Assembly (NCBI RefSeq): GCF_024362695.1
Contig: NW_026063294.1
Location: 1 to 64,000, forward strand
Length of the DNA: 64,000 nucleotides
Origin: Pectinophora gossypiella
Taxonomy: Eukaryota; Arthropoda; Insecta; Lepidoptera; Gelechiidae
Direction: 5' to 3'
Every line of letters starts with the position of its first letter. Position 1 is the stretch's first letter. The position numbers and the translations under genes are program-made. The notes beneath the pieces were generated by a model. That model saw only the letters and a list, made by a program, of their open reading frames with translations, was not told the origin of the DNA and did not search any database. Shown here piece after piece: positions 9,998-20,724 of this stretch.

Positions 9998-11367
9998 GTC
10001 AATCATAGCTTTCGTTACTCAATCAAATTAATCAACATTATAACACATCTACTGCAATGACAACAGACTGTAATATTCCTCCCCAAACTGCGGTTACGCT
10101 ACAAAACAGTCATGAGTCACAACATCCCCTCCCGGGATGGCCACCATGGTCCACGAACACAATACGACAGAGCACCCTGGTATCTCACACACACAAGTCA
10201 TAAAGTCACAATGTAGCCACCAACACCTTGAGGAAATATTACCGAACTTACACAATTAGGTACTGCTTCGGTATGATCATCATTTAGAATGTTTTGCTCC
10301 AATTTTCTCACTAATGATTTACTTTGTTTCGGGCATTTTCTAAGCCTATTTCATTTAATCATAATCCAAATCATTTTACTTCGCAATGTTTACTTCACTT
10401 CATTACGATTACCAATTTAACTAAAGTTTACAAAAGAGAACTTTCTGCACTATATTCGTTTGTATCCTATTACAACTTCCCATTTTTCAAATCAGGTAAA
10501 ACAGATACGACTCACCAGGACTTATAAGAATTTCCGATAAAAGATCAACCACTGCTCTTGTGACATGGTTTAGGTCTTCAACAGCGCCAGTGCAGCAAGT
10601 CCGGCTGGTATACAACGCGCTGCCACGATGTCGTCACTTTACGCAGCTCAGCCCGCGCCACTTGCATAGCCGCTTGCAATACACCAGTTGCCGAACCACG
10701 TGTCAAGTTATGACATGAAACAAAAGAATTCACTGTGTTATTGTATTCACATGACTTTCTTTCAATCGGTTTAAAAAGATTCGATGAACGACAGTAGATT
10801 ACAAAACACGTTATTTAACGAGACTTAATTATCATGTCATGACTAACCTCCTCCTGTTTGGAGTGAGAAAATACAACTTGAACCACGCAGGTTAAGCGTA
10901 TCTACACCAATTCGAAATATTTTTAGACCAAAAAACAAAGATTTAACAATGATGAAAACAGATTGGAAAACGCGGTATGATTGACACCGATTGACACAAT
11001 ATGTCTCGTCAATTTTCTTTTTAAAGAAAGGGAAATAGTAATTTCAAAGTTAATTTTAAATCAATTTCCTCATTATTAGAAACGAAAATTCACATAGCAA
11101 TGAAGACAATAACAATAAGGTTCCAATATGAAAACGACTCACCGTAATAACAGTTTTCAAGTTGAGGTACTGTTAGGTTTAATTAAATTTGTCGGCGTTA
11201 GTTATGAATTAAGAAGAGAAATAGATCAAATCGGAAAATAAAATGAAGTTACATCACTTTCGTCATGAAGTTGCAACGTTCCGACGGCAGGTGGCGTACG
11301 GCCAGAGCTGAGTGAAGTCGAGCGAGTCACTACAGAGTCGTCGTGTCGAGCGGACGTGCACTAGTAG

Positions 11368-11459
11368 TATATTATTGGATATTCTGTCCCACCTATCGTT
11401 CGCTCTGCTCACGACCGTTCGCTGCGCTCACTTAGGTGGGTGGAATGCCCAATAATATA
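11368..11459. repeat. 92 bp imperfect palindrome
   Basis: Left arm TATATTATTGGATATTC, then TGTCCCACCTA; the right arm TAGGTGGG...CCAATAATATA is its near reverse complement. The loop holds GTTCGCTCTGCTCAC and GTTCGCTGCGCTCAC. It lies seven bases beyond the 2.57 kb element and could be a small foldback MITE. Confidence 0.6.
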
Positions 11460-11491
11460 AGATTAACATCGTAATGTGTATATAAGGTAAA

Positions 11492-12282
11492 CTAGATGTC
11501 GCGTGGTTCGCTCGCAGCAAGCTGCTCGCGTGTCCTGTATTAGTTCGAAGCTTTGTATGGCGGCTTCATCTTGTTTAAATAGGTCTGGTAAAATCAAAAA
11601 AGTTCTAGGTGCTATAGTTTTGCCAGGCCGTAGGGTGTCTCCCTGATGCGGAGCAGTTTTCCAAGATGACGTTTCGATCACACCCCTATACATCATTTTT
11701 ATAACCGAGACATTTTCTGGAAAAACAAAATTTCGTATGGCGGCCATCTTGTTTTTCGGCCATTTTGTTTTTTTTTTACCGGCAATAAAATTTGACTAAG
11801 ATTTTAATAGGTTTGGTGGAAAAAAAAATGTTCCAGGTGCGATAGTTTTGCCAGGCCGTAGGGTGTCTCCCTGATGCGGAGCAGCTATCGAAAACCCAGA
11901 CGTATTTTCATACTTGACATGACGTTCCGATCACATTCCTATACATCATTTTTACCCCCGAGACATTTTCTGGAAAACCGAAATTTTGTATGGCGGCCAT
12001 TTGTTTTTCCCGCCATTTTGATTTTTTTTCACCAACGATGAATTTGACCCAAGATTTTAAATAGGTTTTGTGAAAAAAGAATCTTCAGGTGCGTAGTTGC
12101 GCCAGGCCGTAGGGTGTCTCCCTGATGCGGAGCAGTTTCTCCCAAGATCTGGAAGTTTTCCCCATACTCACCGGGAGGTTTTGATCACTTTTCTCATACA
12201 TTATTTTTACCCGCCGACGCTCTTCTGGGAGAACAATTATGTCAGTGAGTCAGTGAGTCAATGGGTTTGCAGCTATATATAA
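11492..12282 (-). mobile_element. Helitron/Helentron-like non-autonomous element (HINE), minus orientation
   Basis: The 3' end on the minus strand is ...GCGAACCACGCGACATCTAG at 11492-11511, followed by T. It is preceded by GCAGCTTGCTGC, a short hairpin. A CTAG end with an upstream hairpin and no target duplication is the Helitron pattern. The interior has three monomers sharing CTCCGCATCAGGGAGACACC and the phrase AAGATGGCCGCCATAC. The 5' end, at the right, is a TATATAGCTGCAAACCCATT region with GACTCACT repeats. The same family forms the array at 54.4-64 kb. Class assignment is inferred from end structure. Confidence 0.6.
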
Positions 12283-12800
12283 TGGTGCCGATTCCTGCAA
12301 ACACCAACTTAAATCTAAATTTATCTTATAAAACCTAATTTTATTTTAGTTTAGCAAAAAGTGCAATTCTGGCTTTCCGGTCGTCTAAATTTAAAATATT
12401 TTAACAAGATTTTTGACACGCTTAAATTTAATAGAACGCTACGAGGTCTATGGTCAACCAGCTGGTGCCGTTTTTTTCGTAAAGAATTGGTAAAGAAGAA
12501 TGAATGGAAGTGAGTGAATGAAATCGTCATTCGAACAAAAAAAATACATGTTTTTCTTATAATTTCGTACGAAGGAATACAAAATCATAATTTATGTGTG
12601 TTTTGGCAGCAAATACAATAAATAAATGCAATAAAACATTTTTCTATGAATTTTAAAACATACATCTGGCATTATTCTAAACCATAAAAACACAACGTCA
12701 AGATCATACTTAAAAAAAAAACGTGTAGAGATTAGGTATCGTTAGGTTTTCAAATCAAAAATACTTAATAAAACACAAAAATGACTAAATAAAAGGACGT
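12283..12800 (-). repeat. MITE-like AT-rich repeat and spacer
   Basis: GGTGCCGATTCCTGCAAAC followed by ACTTAAATCTAAAT at 12283 is a diverged relative of the reverse complement of 4378-4690 in the cassette, which reads GGTGCCGATTCCGGAAGGC and then AACTTAAATTTAAAT. The rest, to 12800, is AT-rich with no gene seen. Confidence 0.4.
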
Positions 12801-12802
12801 CG

Positions 12803-14725
12803 ATGAAGAGGAAGACCAAGGCGGAACTAGTAAAAGTGGAAGTTGTGTTGTATCAGAACGACGGAACTCGCTGTGAATGCATATTAACAGTCCTCAACCA
12901 ACAAGACTCCTATCTTCTTCTTTGTCGTTCCCACACTGCTGAGGATCGCGACCACAGGTTATGGTTTTCCACTTGGTACGGCTATATGCTGCGTGCACCG
13001 CCCTCTGTATGCTGCCGTCCACCGTCTTCTTCACGATGTCAGACCACCTCGTAGGCGCCCTTCCTCGCGCACGTTTGCTATCCATTTGCCCAACGATGAT
13101 CTGCTTCTCCAGACTGTGCTTCGGAGACCGCATAATATGTCCGAAGAAGCTTAGGGCACGATTCCGGCATATTGAGGAGAGCCGCGTCGTGATCTTGAGC
13201 TCTTTTAATATGGACTCATTCGTACACGTAAATAGCCTTAAATTACCAAGTAGAGAAAGTCCACCATGAGGTGAGCACGAAGTTTTGAAGACAGGAGTGA
13301 TTGTATTAGATTTCCTCCTGAGCAGTTGCACTACAAATTTAGTGATGAAGAGGTGAGTGATCGAAAAAATATGTCATAGAAGAACTTGTAGACATCATAT
13401 TAATCTGAGTTACTTGTATTAATCAGATTTTTTACTAATTTTCAGGCAATACTTGACAGAAACCTTAAGTTGGATGACATAATTATAAAGAAAATCAATA
13501 AGAGGATGAACTCTTTTAATGTTTATAAAACAATAGTATGGAAGAATTTTGATGCATCTTGGAGCAATGGCAACATGTAAGCATATTCCTAGTTAAAAAT
13601 ATATATTTAAGTGAGTGTTGCTCGTTTTTAAGTGGATTTCCTTTTCGGCTGATTAGGCTCAGGCCTAGGACGGGCCAGATTATGAGGAACGCTAATCCGT
13701 TTTTTTCTCTAATGTGGTTTGTAAGATCAATGACCTACCTCATCAACCTGCTGCTGTGACTATTTGGTGGTGTCTCGGACTAAAGGGCTTACTTATCTAA
13801 TGAAATGACCTATATAGGTACTTAAGTAATTAGTAAGGGAGTCAATACTCTCTCTTTGTGAATTTGCCTCTTATGTATGAAACCGTTATCATGCCAGTCA
13901 TAGTAACTAACACATAACGGCCTGGTCCGTTGGTCCAGTAGTTGAACGTTGTGCTCACAATCCAGAGGTCCCGGGTTCGAAATCTTGATGGAGAAAAACA
14001 CAGAAATCACTTTGTATTCCTTGTGTTGCTAGGACATTACAGGCTGAACACCTGATTGTCCAAATGTAAGATGATCAGTGCTTCAGAAGGCATGTAAAGC
14101 TGTTGGTCTTGGTTACTACTTACTAGTGTAAGTATGTAGTTGTTACATGAGTCATGTCAGGGGCCCTTGGCGGCTCAATAATAACCAAGACACCAGGGTT
14201 GATGAGGTTGGTAATCCATCTTATAACTCACATGATAGAAGAAGAAGAGTAACTATGGAAGGGATCTTCTTCAGTATTATAATGGGCTCGGTAACGGACT
14301 CCAATCCGGGTTGGTGGAGGTGTTTTTACGGTGTTTTTCTTTTTTGGATCAGCATGGTGGAGTATGCTCCATACCCCCTCTGGTTGATTGAGGGGAGGCC
14401 TGTGCCCAGCAGTGGGATGTATATAGGCTGTTTATGTATGTATGTAGGTAACTGTCTTAAAAAACTGACTGCATGTTGTCTTGATTTATTAAAGTTTAGA
14501 GAGATGGAAGTGTATACAGCTTTTATAATATTTGTTTTCTCTTCAGATTTGGGAGTTGAGAGTGACAACGAGCAGATTACATAACAATGGGAGGATAACA
14601 AGGGCCTTAACTGAAAAAACTGGTGAATGTTCCCAAATAAACCTCACAGATGTAGAAGAAAGACAAAATAAATTTGTTTATTTATTTTATTTCTGTTCCC
14701 TACTAAACTAGTAATAAAACATACT
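12803..14725 (+). CDS. possible spliced gene of unknown product, interrupted by a LINE fragment and SINEs
   Basis: Three exon-like pieces. An acidic exon (gac gtc gat gaa gag gaa... from about 12796) is split by the LINE insertion and resumes at about 13310 as FPPEQLHYKFSDEE with donor GTGAGT at 13355. The second exon starts after TTTTCAG at about 13446, opens AILDRNLKLDDIIIKK and ends before GTAAGC. The third follows TTCTCTTCAG at 14550 and reads LRVTTSRLHNNGRITRALTE to a TAG at about 14712. The first junction is in phase. The second is not in phase with the canonical acceptor, so the model is incomplete or broken. Upstream exons were not found and I do not recognise the family. Confidence 0.35.
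12894..13331 (-). pseudogene. RTE-like LINE 3' fragment
   Basis: 145 codons on the minus strand carrying ILKELKITTRLSSICRNRAL, FFGHIMRSPKHSLEK and GRAPTRWSDIVKK. This is the arrangement seen after the RT domain of insect RTE/craniofacial-type endonuclease-reverse transcriptases. The RT and endonuclease domains are missing. The fragment interrupts a candidate host exon. Confidence 0.75.
13918..14237 (+). mobile_element. tRNA-derived SINE, family A
   Basis: The tRNA-like head contains an A box (TGGTCCAGTAGTTGAACG) and a B box (GGTTCGAAATC). The body includes CACCTGATTGTCCAAATGTAAG and TTACATGAGTCATGTCAGGG, and the tail ends in GATAGAAGAAGAAGAG. It lies between two candidate exons, that is, in an intron. 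RNA polymerase III transcription is inferred from the two boxes. Confidence 0.8.
14344..14440 (+). mobile_element. 3' fragment of SINE family B
   Basis: Contains GGAGTATGCTCCATACCCCC, GGTTGATTGAGGGGAGG and CCCAGCAGTGGGATGTATAT, the same 3' block as the SINE ending at 52824. Just upstream, at 14308-14335, GGGTTGGTGGAGGTGTTTTT is the reverse complement of an internal part of the same SINE, so the copy is rearranged. Confidence 0.7.
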
Positions 14726-15066
14726 TGTTACAAATACTTTTTGATTGTATTTTATTTATAACATCAAAAATTGCACAGAAAAAAGAAATATTTATATTTG
14801 TGATGGGTTGCTTATCTGTCACCACTCTGGTCATTATGACCATCACAAGAGGCTGCAGTTGGTCTTCTTGGTAGTGCACGGCTCAGTCCATCCTGGTATG
14901 GTGGTGTGACTATGTATGTATGTACAGCACCACAATGGTAGGTATGTATGTAAGTATTTTTTTATACTCCTGGGTTCTTCTTTCTTTATTCATCACCATC
15001 TAAAACAAGTATAATGCTTAGATAATTATTCTAATAAGAAACAAACATAAATAGCCTATTTATTAT

Positions 15067-15377
15067 GTCCCACTGCTGGGCATGGGCATCCCTTCAATCA
15101 ACCGGAGGGGGTATGAAGCATACTATATGCTGCTCGACTGCAGATTAGTGACGGTGTTTGGGCTAAATAGCCCGGGAATAGCTGCTTGACGTGCCTTCCG
15201 AAGCACAGAATCATCTGACTTCTTCAGACAATTGGATGATTCAAGCCTGCAATTTCCTATCCATACAAAGGACCTTGACAGCCTCAAAGTGATTTTGATG
15301 ATGTCCCCATTGGGTATCAGACCCGGATCTCCTGATTGTGAGCTATGGTTAGAGAACCATTAGACTAAGGAGGCTGT
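15067..15377 (-). mobile_element. full-length SINE family B, minus orientation
   Basis: On the minus strand it starts CAGCCTCCTTAGTCTAATGG (A-box-like), has a B-box-like GGGTCTGATACCC, then GCTTGAATCATCCAATTGTC, GCTTCGGAAGGCACG and the CCCAGCAGTGGGACATAATA end. It aligns along its whole length with the SINE split at 47616-52824. About 311 bp. Confidence 0.8.
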
Positions 15378-15434
15378 TATATATATAACTCATAGGTAGA
15401 CAGATTTGCATTCATATTTAATGTACTTACATAC

Positions 15435-16028
15435 CTGAGAGAACATTAGGGATCCATGTCACAGACGTCTTTTTTGTTATAATTAAAACACATAATAACG
15501 GGTTCTTATCGCGTTTAAATGGGGGATATGAGACTCCCGATATTTCGACACTGTTGCAAGTGCCTAGAGTCTTTTTTGTTATTGGTGGCTCATAATTACA
15601 ATTCAGGATGCAGTGGCTATTAGGACTACTTGCAAATGTCAAAGTCAAAGATTTATCACCTGAAATAAAAAAGGATTATTTAGAATACATACATACATCA
15701 ATTCATGCTTACATTTCCTAACGGGTTGGACAGAAACAAATATAATGATCAGAAGGATGTAAACAAAAAATGTGGGTTCCGTCACATTCCCAGTACATTT
15801 AGCATGCCATGATATTCGTGGAAACTGAGATAAAGCAGTAAAGAGCTTGTAAAAGAAGTTTTTTAGTCCACCTTTTGTTACTGCTAACTGGTGATTTTGT
15901 TTGGTTCACATCATAAAGTATTTTGAAATAATCTAAAGGAATAAACCAACAAGTAAGGTATCTACCCAGAGCGGGATCAAGTGTGTTAGTAATTTGACTT
16001 GGGCAATAAACTGTTTGGTTGCTGCCAT
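15435..16028 (-). CDS. 5' part of a spliced gene of unknown product, with an exonised LINE tail
   Basis: Three phase-consistent exons. Exon 1 is 15966-16028 (ATG at 16026-16028, MAATKQFIAQVKLLTHLIPL). Exon 2 is 15713-15887 (LAVTKGGLKNFFYKLFTALS; hydrophobic FFVYILLIIIFVSVQP, possibly a membrane segment). Exon 3 is 15435-15659 (DKSLTLTFASSPNSHC...). Donors are GTAGAT, GTAAGC and GTATGT; acceptors are CACCAG and TTTCAG. The joined frame stays open for about 154 residues and continues off exon 3. The start codon lies seven bases from the left edge of cassette copy 2, so the promoter region may have been displaced. Further exons to the left were not found, and the protein family is not recognised. 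Confidence 0.45.
15481..15582 (-). mobile_element. 88 bp LINE 3'-end insertion with 14 bp target duplication, inside an exon
   Basis: GTCTTTTTTGTTAT occurs at 15467-15480 and again at 15569-15582. Between them, on the minus strand, lies AACAGTGTCGAAATATCGGG with CTCATATCCCCCATTTAAAC and CGCGATAAGAACCCG, a well-known lepidopteran LINE 3' end. Insert plus one duplication is 102 bp, or 34 codons, so the reading frame is preserved; the peptide ITKKT appears on both sides. Confidence 0.75.
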
Positions 16029-16989
16029 GTTATTTATACCTGATAACATTTACCTTGCTTTGGAGGCCTTCCTTCAGTGTACTTCTGTAGTTCCATTCCA
16101 TAGATAGGTACATTACTTTTGTAGTAATTTTAAGTCCTTCAGGTCAAAAGGATAAGAAGAAGCAGGCAGTGCAGCCTGCACTGCGCGCCTGGTAGGAGTC
16201 ATTACAGTTTTGACACACACAGAGCTAGGTATGTGTTGATGTTACACGTTAATCGTTAATATCACTGGCACTGCATTGTTTCAAGCATCCACCACACGGT
16301 CCAGTTGAAAGTAGTGTTTAAGATTGACACAATTAGATTGTCCTCTTAGATAAATGTTTGGATTAACTTTGAAGATGATACTCATGCCAGAGACATCATC
16401 ATACCAGCTAAGAGTCTTTTGTTTCGATGGGGCCTCCTCGCAGTCTTCTTTCTTTTACTGGTCTTGGGCGGTAAACGACGTAAAACAAATATTTCTCGTT
16501 GATCCTTCTATTCGTATATTTAGAAGGTTCTTTATCGCTATTTAAGTTGTTTTGAGAGCGGCAAGGTCTTCCTAATGATCTGCAGGTGAAATCAGTGGCC
16601 GGAATTCACAAAAAGCGCCGAAAAACTGATTCATGTACTTAATTTTAAGAAGTTTAATTTTATCCGGCAAGTTTAGAAAACCGTATAAAATTAATTTAGA
16701 ATAAGAGTTTAACGTCAAATGAAATGTTTGCTAGAATAGCTTTTTGTCGCCTAAACCTAAATTGAGTAATTTAGAAACGTCATTCCTAAATTTAAGATTA
16801 GGCGTCAACTAAAATGTGCCGCCAGAATGCAAATCCAGTTTTTGACATTTAAACCGTAATCTTAGCTAATTTAAATTTAAGTTTGCCTTCCGGAATCGGC
16901 ACCAATATAAAATAATATAAAATAATAAAATTATATGACTCTTTTAATCATTATAATTTTAGCTATATTAGGTGACATTCATTGCCACT

Positions 16990-17676
16990 ATGAAGTTTAT
17001 TAAACAACCGGATTCGTTGCAAATTGACACTTTTTGTTTAGACACGCGAAACAAAAATATCCGTCATGGTAAACTATTACCTAATACAATCAGGTGTATA
17101 GTGTGCGGACCTTCTAATTGCGGGAAAACAAATCTTGTTATTGGTCTTCTTTTGCATAAGGATGGGTTGCAATTTAAAAATGTTTACGTGTATTCAAAAA
17201 CATTAGATCAACCAAAATACATATTTTTGGAAAAAGTCCTAGACATGGTGCCCAGTGTCTCATTTTCAAAATATAAGGATAGTGAAGAAGTTCTCAGCCC
17301 CCAGGATGCTAAACCAAATTCAATAATTATATTTGATGTCGTAGCGTGTGAAAATCAGAATAACATGCGAGATTATTTTGCGATGGGTAGGCATCGAAAC
17401 ATAGATTCGTTTTATTTAAATCAAACTTACAGTAAGGTTCCAAAACAACTAGTACGAGCCAATGCTAATTTGATTATTCTGTTTAAGCAAGATGAAATAA
17501 ATATGAAACACGTTTATGATGAACACGTTAACACAGATATGTCCTGGAAAGAGTTCCGTGAAATGTGTTCTAAAATATGGAGTGAACCATATAGTTATTT
17601 GGTGATCAATAAAGATTGTCAGAAAAATGAAGGATGTTATAGAAATAAATTTGACAGTTTCGTATTTTTTTATTGA
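16990..17676 (+). CDS. Polinton/Maverick-type packaging ATPase, copy 2
   Basis: Nearly identical to the ORF at 4773-5459; one residue difference was seen (Arg for Gln in the phrase FCLDTRNKN near the N-terminus). Walker A GPSNCGKT and IIIFDVVACE are unchanged. The frame is intact, so both copies could still be translated if transcribed. No other Polinton core gene is adjacent. Confidence 0.8.
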   Translation: MKFIKQPDSLQIDTFCLDTRNKNIRHGKLLPNTIRCIVCGPSNCGKTNLVIGLLLHKDGLQFKNVYVYSKTLDQPKYIFLEKVLDMVPSVSFSKYKDSEEVLSPQDAKPNSIIIFDVVACENQNNMRDYFAMGRHRNIDSFYLNQTYSKVPKQLVRANANLIILFKQDEINMKHVYDEHVNTDMSWKEFREMCSKIWSEPYSYLVINKDCQKNEGCYRNKFDSFVFFY

Positions 17677-17769
17677 TCATATCATTTTTCTGATATATAA
17701 TGTGATGTTACTTGGTAAATCGGGTTATTTTGCCTAAAGATTTAGCAGAAGCACAAACTTATTTTCATA

Positions 17770-17976
17770 ATGGAAGCTTGTTTAAAACGCCAAATAGTCA
17801 ATGCAGCAGAAGCTGTTAAAAAAAAGGTTAAGAAATTGCGAAACATTAATAATAATATATCGTTTATTTCAGATTTAAAAATCCATACATTAAAAAAAAA
17901 TATACCACAAACAATTAAAATAGTAAAAGTCAAATTCAAATTACAAAATAAACAATTAAAAATTAAAAATCAATAA
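17770..17976 (+). CDS. small Lys-rich ORF downstream of the ATPase, copy 2
   Basis: Translates identically to 5553-5759 (68 codons, MEACLKRQIVNAAEAVKKKV...). The truncation by the LINE fragment is the same, so it predates the cassette duplication. Confidence 0.45.
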   Translation: MEACLKRQIVNAAEAVKKKVKKLRNINNNISFISDLKIHTLKKNIPQTIKIVKVKFKLQNKQLKIKNQ

Positions 17977-18007
17977 ATAAAAATCAATAAATAAAAACGA
18001 AGTGGTC

Positions 18008-18364
18008 CTATGCGGTATGGCGGCCTATCCACACCTTAAGAAAAGGCGAGTCCCACCGGTCCACCAACGCCCTCAGGATGCCGTTAGGGCTGTCGCGCGC
18101 CCTCGCTAGAAAGGAAGCGCATCGCTTTCTAATAATGGCTGCAAAGCCGTCAATATGCGCTACCGCGAACATTCCCGACGCACTACAACGCCGCGGCAGC
18201 CCCATCAGGACCCTGAACGCGTTGTTGTATTGGACGCGCAGGTCGCCGTATGCCCGTCGCGTACAGTCAGCCCACAGGCTGCACGTGTAGAAGCTCTGAC
18301 AATACGCCTTGAAAAGCGTTACTTTTACTTGAGAACTACATCGTGCGAACCTGCGAGCCAACAT
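18008..18364 (-). pseudogene. LINE reverse-transcriptase C-terminal fragment, copy 2
   Basis: Same 118-codon frame as 5791-6147, with LFKAYCQSFYTCSLW and LRVQYNNAFRVLMGLP, and no differences seen in translation. Confidence 0.75.
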
Positions 18365-18542
18365 ATTACAACGTATAACACCATATTACAACATTGAAAC
18401 CGAAAATGAAAAAGCTTTGAAATCTGTATTCAGACCTATAATAAATAATTTAGAAAAAATAGAAAATTAATTATTCAAATGTTCGGGCCCATCGATAACC
18501 CTGCAGCGCCATCTGTGATGTCATAAAATTACGTTGTAAACG

Positions 18543-20205
18543 TCAAAAATCACTAGATGTCGCTACAAGGCTCGTCTGGTCCGAAATGCTTCGTAACAGT
18601 GCTTGAAAATAAGTGCTGCATGCAGACAATACTACTTTGTGGGCCTGGAGATGTTTCCCCTCGTCCGCGAGGGTGACATCAACTAATGTTTGCGTGTTCA
18701 GCAGCGTTGTCCACATCGAGATGAAGTTCGGCTGGTGGTTATTCCACCTCAAACTATATTGCTGAGACATCTTCGACACAGTTTTAATGGTTTTCTTATT
18801 ATATTTATACCGTGGAATTGCCAACCTGAGGATGTTGAGGGGCGAGTTGTGGGCCATGCCCTGCAGCGGGAAGTCGACGGGCCGGGAGTCAATATAGCTT
18901 ACGGGCACGGGGTGCGGTGGGCAGATGAGCGCCATCTGCTGCTCCTGTTGCGGTACGTCATCCTTGACGAGGTCCCTCGGCGGCGGCGGCGTCGTGCGCT
19001 CTCGTTTGATGCGGCTCTTGATGCTCGGCCGGTTGTTGGGGTAGCCCTTCTTTTTGTATTCGAGCCATAGAGTGTGGTTGTTGACGCCGAAAAGGCGCGC
19101 GGCCTTGCAAAAGCCTATGCCGCCGAAGCGCACGGCCTCGAGAGAGCGCTAGAAGTTTTCCTCGGACCGTGGGTTGGTGGCGCGGCGGCGCTTCTGCTGC
19201 TGCGGCGGCTGCTCGGGTGCGGCGGCAGCGTCCGCCACGCAGCTGGGTCCTGGCGAGGGGCCTGCCACGCCGCCCACTCCGCCCACGCCACCAACGCCGA
19301 GCGCCTGCCCGTACTCGCTCAGCCCCGCGTTCATGTACTGGCTCATGTTGTTCATATAAAAAAACGAATAAACTGTAAAAAATAAATAAATAAATGTACA
19401 TCGCCTCGCCCTGCAGACCGGTGCTACCCAAGCACGCATTCGAGTACCGCGGGTACGTATGATCCATCATACTCCACTGTCCTCCTTGAGCCATTCCTGT
19501 GTTACCCCCCATTCCCAATTGTTCCAAGTATTTTGTGCTTCGGATGTTTGTTGGGAACCGTCGACGGCCCTGTCGTCGTGATACTCCCGGCTGCGCCGCT
19601 GCGGCACCGAGCTCCACGTGATCGCGTCGCCGCGCACCACATTCACCGATGGGCCGGACTCCTCGCGGCCCTCTTCCTCCACCATCTGCCCCGAGCCTGC
19701 CGAACTCCTCCTTCGCCCCCGTTTCCGCCTCGGCAAAATGCTTGGCGAGGCAGCGTGTCGCTGCGAGATAACGGAGTCGGTAGGGAAGTCAGCGGACGTG
19801 CCCTGTGACCGCGTTAGCAGTGTCGAGTCCGGCATCTCCGTCAGACCCTTTATCTTTAGAGTTTTCGCTGTATCCAGCACCTGTGGGAGCTGTTCCTTTG
19901 TGACATTAACTTCGCCGTAATACATAAAATCGGCCATTGTTCGCAGATCTGCGAAAGTGACATCTTTCAGGATCACGATCGGATGCCGAGACGGGTTGTA
20001 CATAAACAGTGCCTGAAAATAAGTGCTGCATGCAGACAATACTACTTTGTGGGCCTGTAGATGTTTCCCCTCGTCCGCGAGGGTGACATCAACTAATGTT
20101 TGCGTGTTCAGCAGCGTTGTGAACATCGAGATGAAGTTCGGCTGGTGGTTGTTCCACCTCAAAGTATATTGCCGAGACATCTTCGACGCAGTTTTAATGG
20201 TTTTC
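18543..20205 (-). pseudogene. BTB/POZ plus pipsqueak pseudogene with second truncated BTB, copy 2
   Basis: As at 6325-7985. The first BTB has VDVTLADEGKHLQAHKVVLS here against AAERKH in copy 1. Upstream in frame is AIPRYKNNKKTIKTASKMS; nearly the same leader (AIPRYKYNKKTIKTVSKMS) precedes the second, truncated BTB. This shows a tandem arrangement of the same transcript-like unit. The TAG after SEENF (about 19149-19151), the frameshift and the AT-rich filler are shared with copy 1, so inactivation came before duplication. Confidence 0.75.
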
Positions 20206-20724
20206 TTATTATTTTTATACCGTGGAATTGCCAACCTTATTTGTCTGGATACTTTTTCTAATTGTACACGAACTTTGTCTTTATGTCGCGGGAGTGACGG
20301 ACGTCCGACGTAAGCCGAAGTCGGTAAGGATATTGTGCGATCTGCGCAATTTACAGGTGTCGCTGATAGAATATATACATGGTGTAACGGAACGGGGGTA
20401 TCAACCCGAAGTGTGCCTTCTCTGTCACTATCTACAAATCACATGCGAGAGTATTGGCTGCCTAAGTTCATATTTGCATTAGTTATGAGCAATTGAATTC
20501 CAGGTCTTCATGTAATAAATTCAAATTTGCACAACACTACGTAGCAATCAGCTGTTCAAGGTATTTAACTTTTGAGTGAACAGCTACCACCTCTTTTATT
20601 TCTGCCTGCCCTAGTAAAGGGTAAACGTGCCAGTGATGGCCATACTAATAAATATTTTTTAAACTGTTTTGTTTCTTCCTTGTAAGACCGAGGTTTCCAG
20701 ACACAATAGTTAAACAAACAATGG

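Larger units (their letters stand above)
8791..11361. mobile_element. 2.57 kb non-autonomous element with about 170 bp terminal inverted repeats
   Basis: Left arm 8791-8958 (GTGCACGTCCGCTCAACACG onward) and right arm 11192-11361 match as reverse complements over almost their full length. Shared blocks include ACGACTCTGTAGTGACTC, GTACGCCACCT, CGTTGCAACTTCATGACG and ATTTCTCTTCTTAATTCAT. Identity is roughly 80 percent by eye. The interior carries several tandem repeats and no transposase. The ends start with GTGCACGTCC; no clear target duplication was identified, so the class is unassigned. Confidence 0.7.
16035..20333 (+). repeat. 4.3 kb duplicated cassette, copy 2
   Basis: Same order and orientation as 3818-8055. 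It retains the stretch CGTGGAATTGCCAACC... at about 20219-20278 that copy 1 lacks, so copy 2 is nearer the ancestral form there. The short hydrophobic frame is at 16350-16502. Sequence outside both ends differs from copy 1. Confidence 0.9.
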
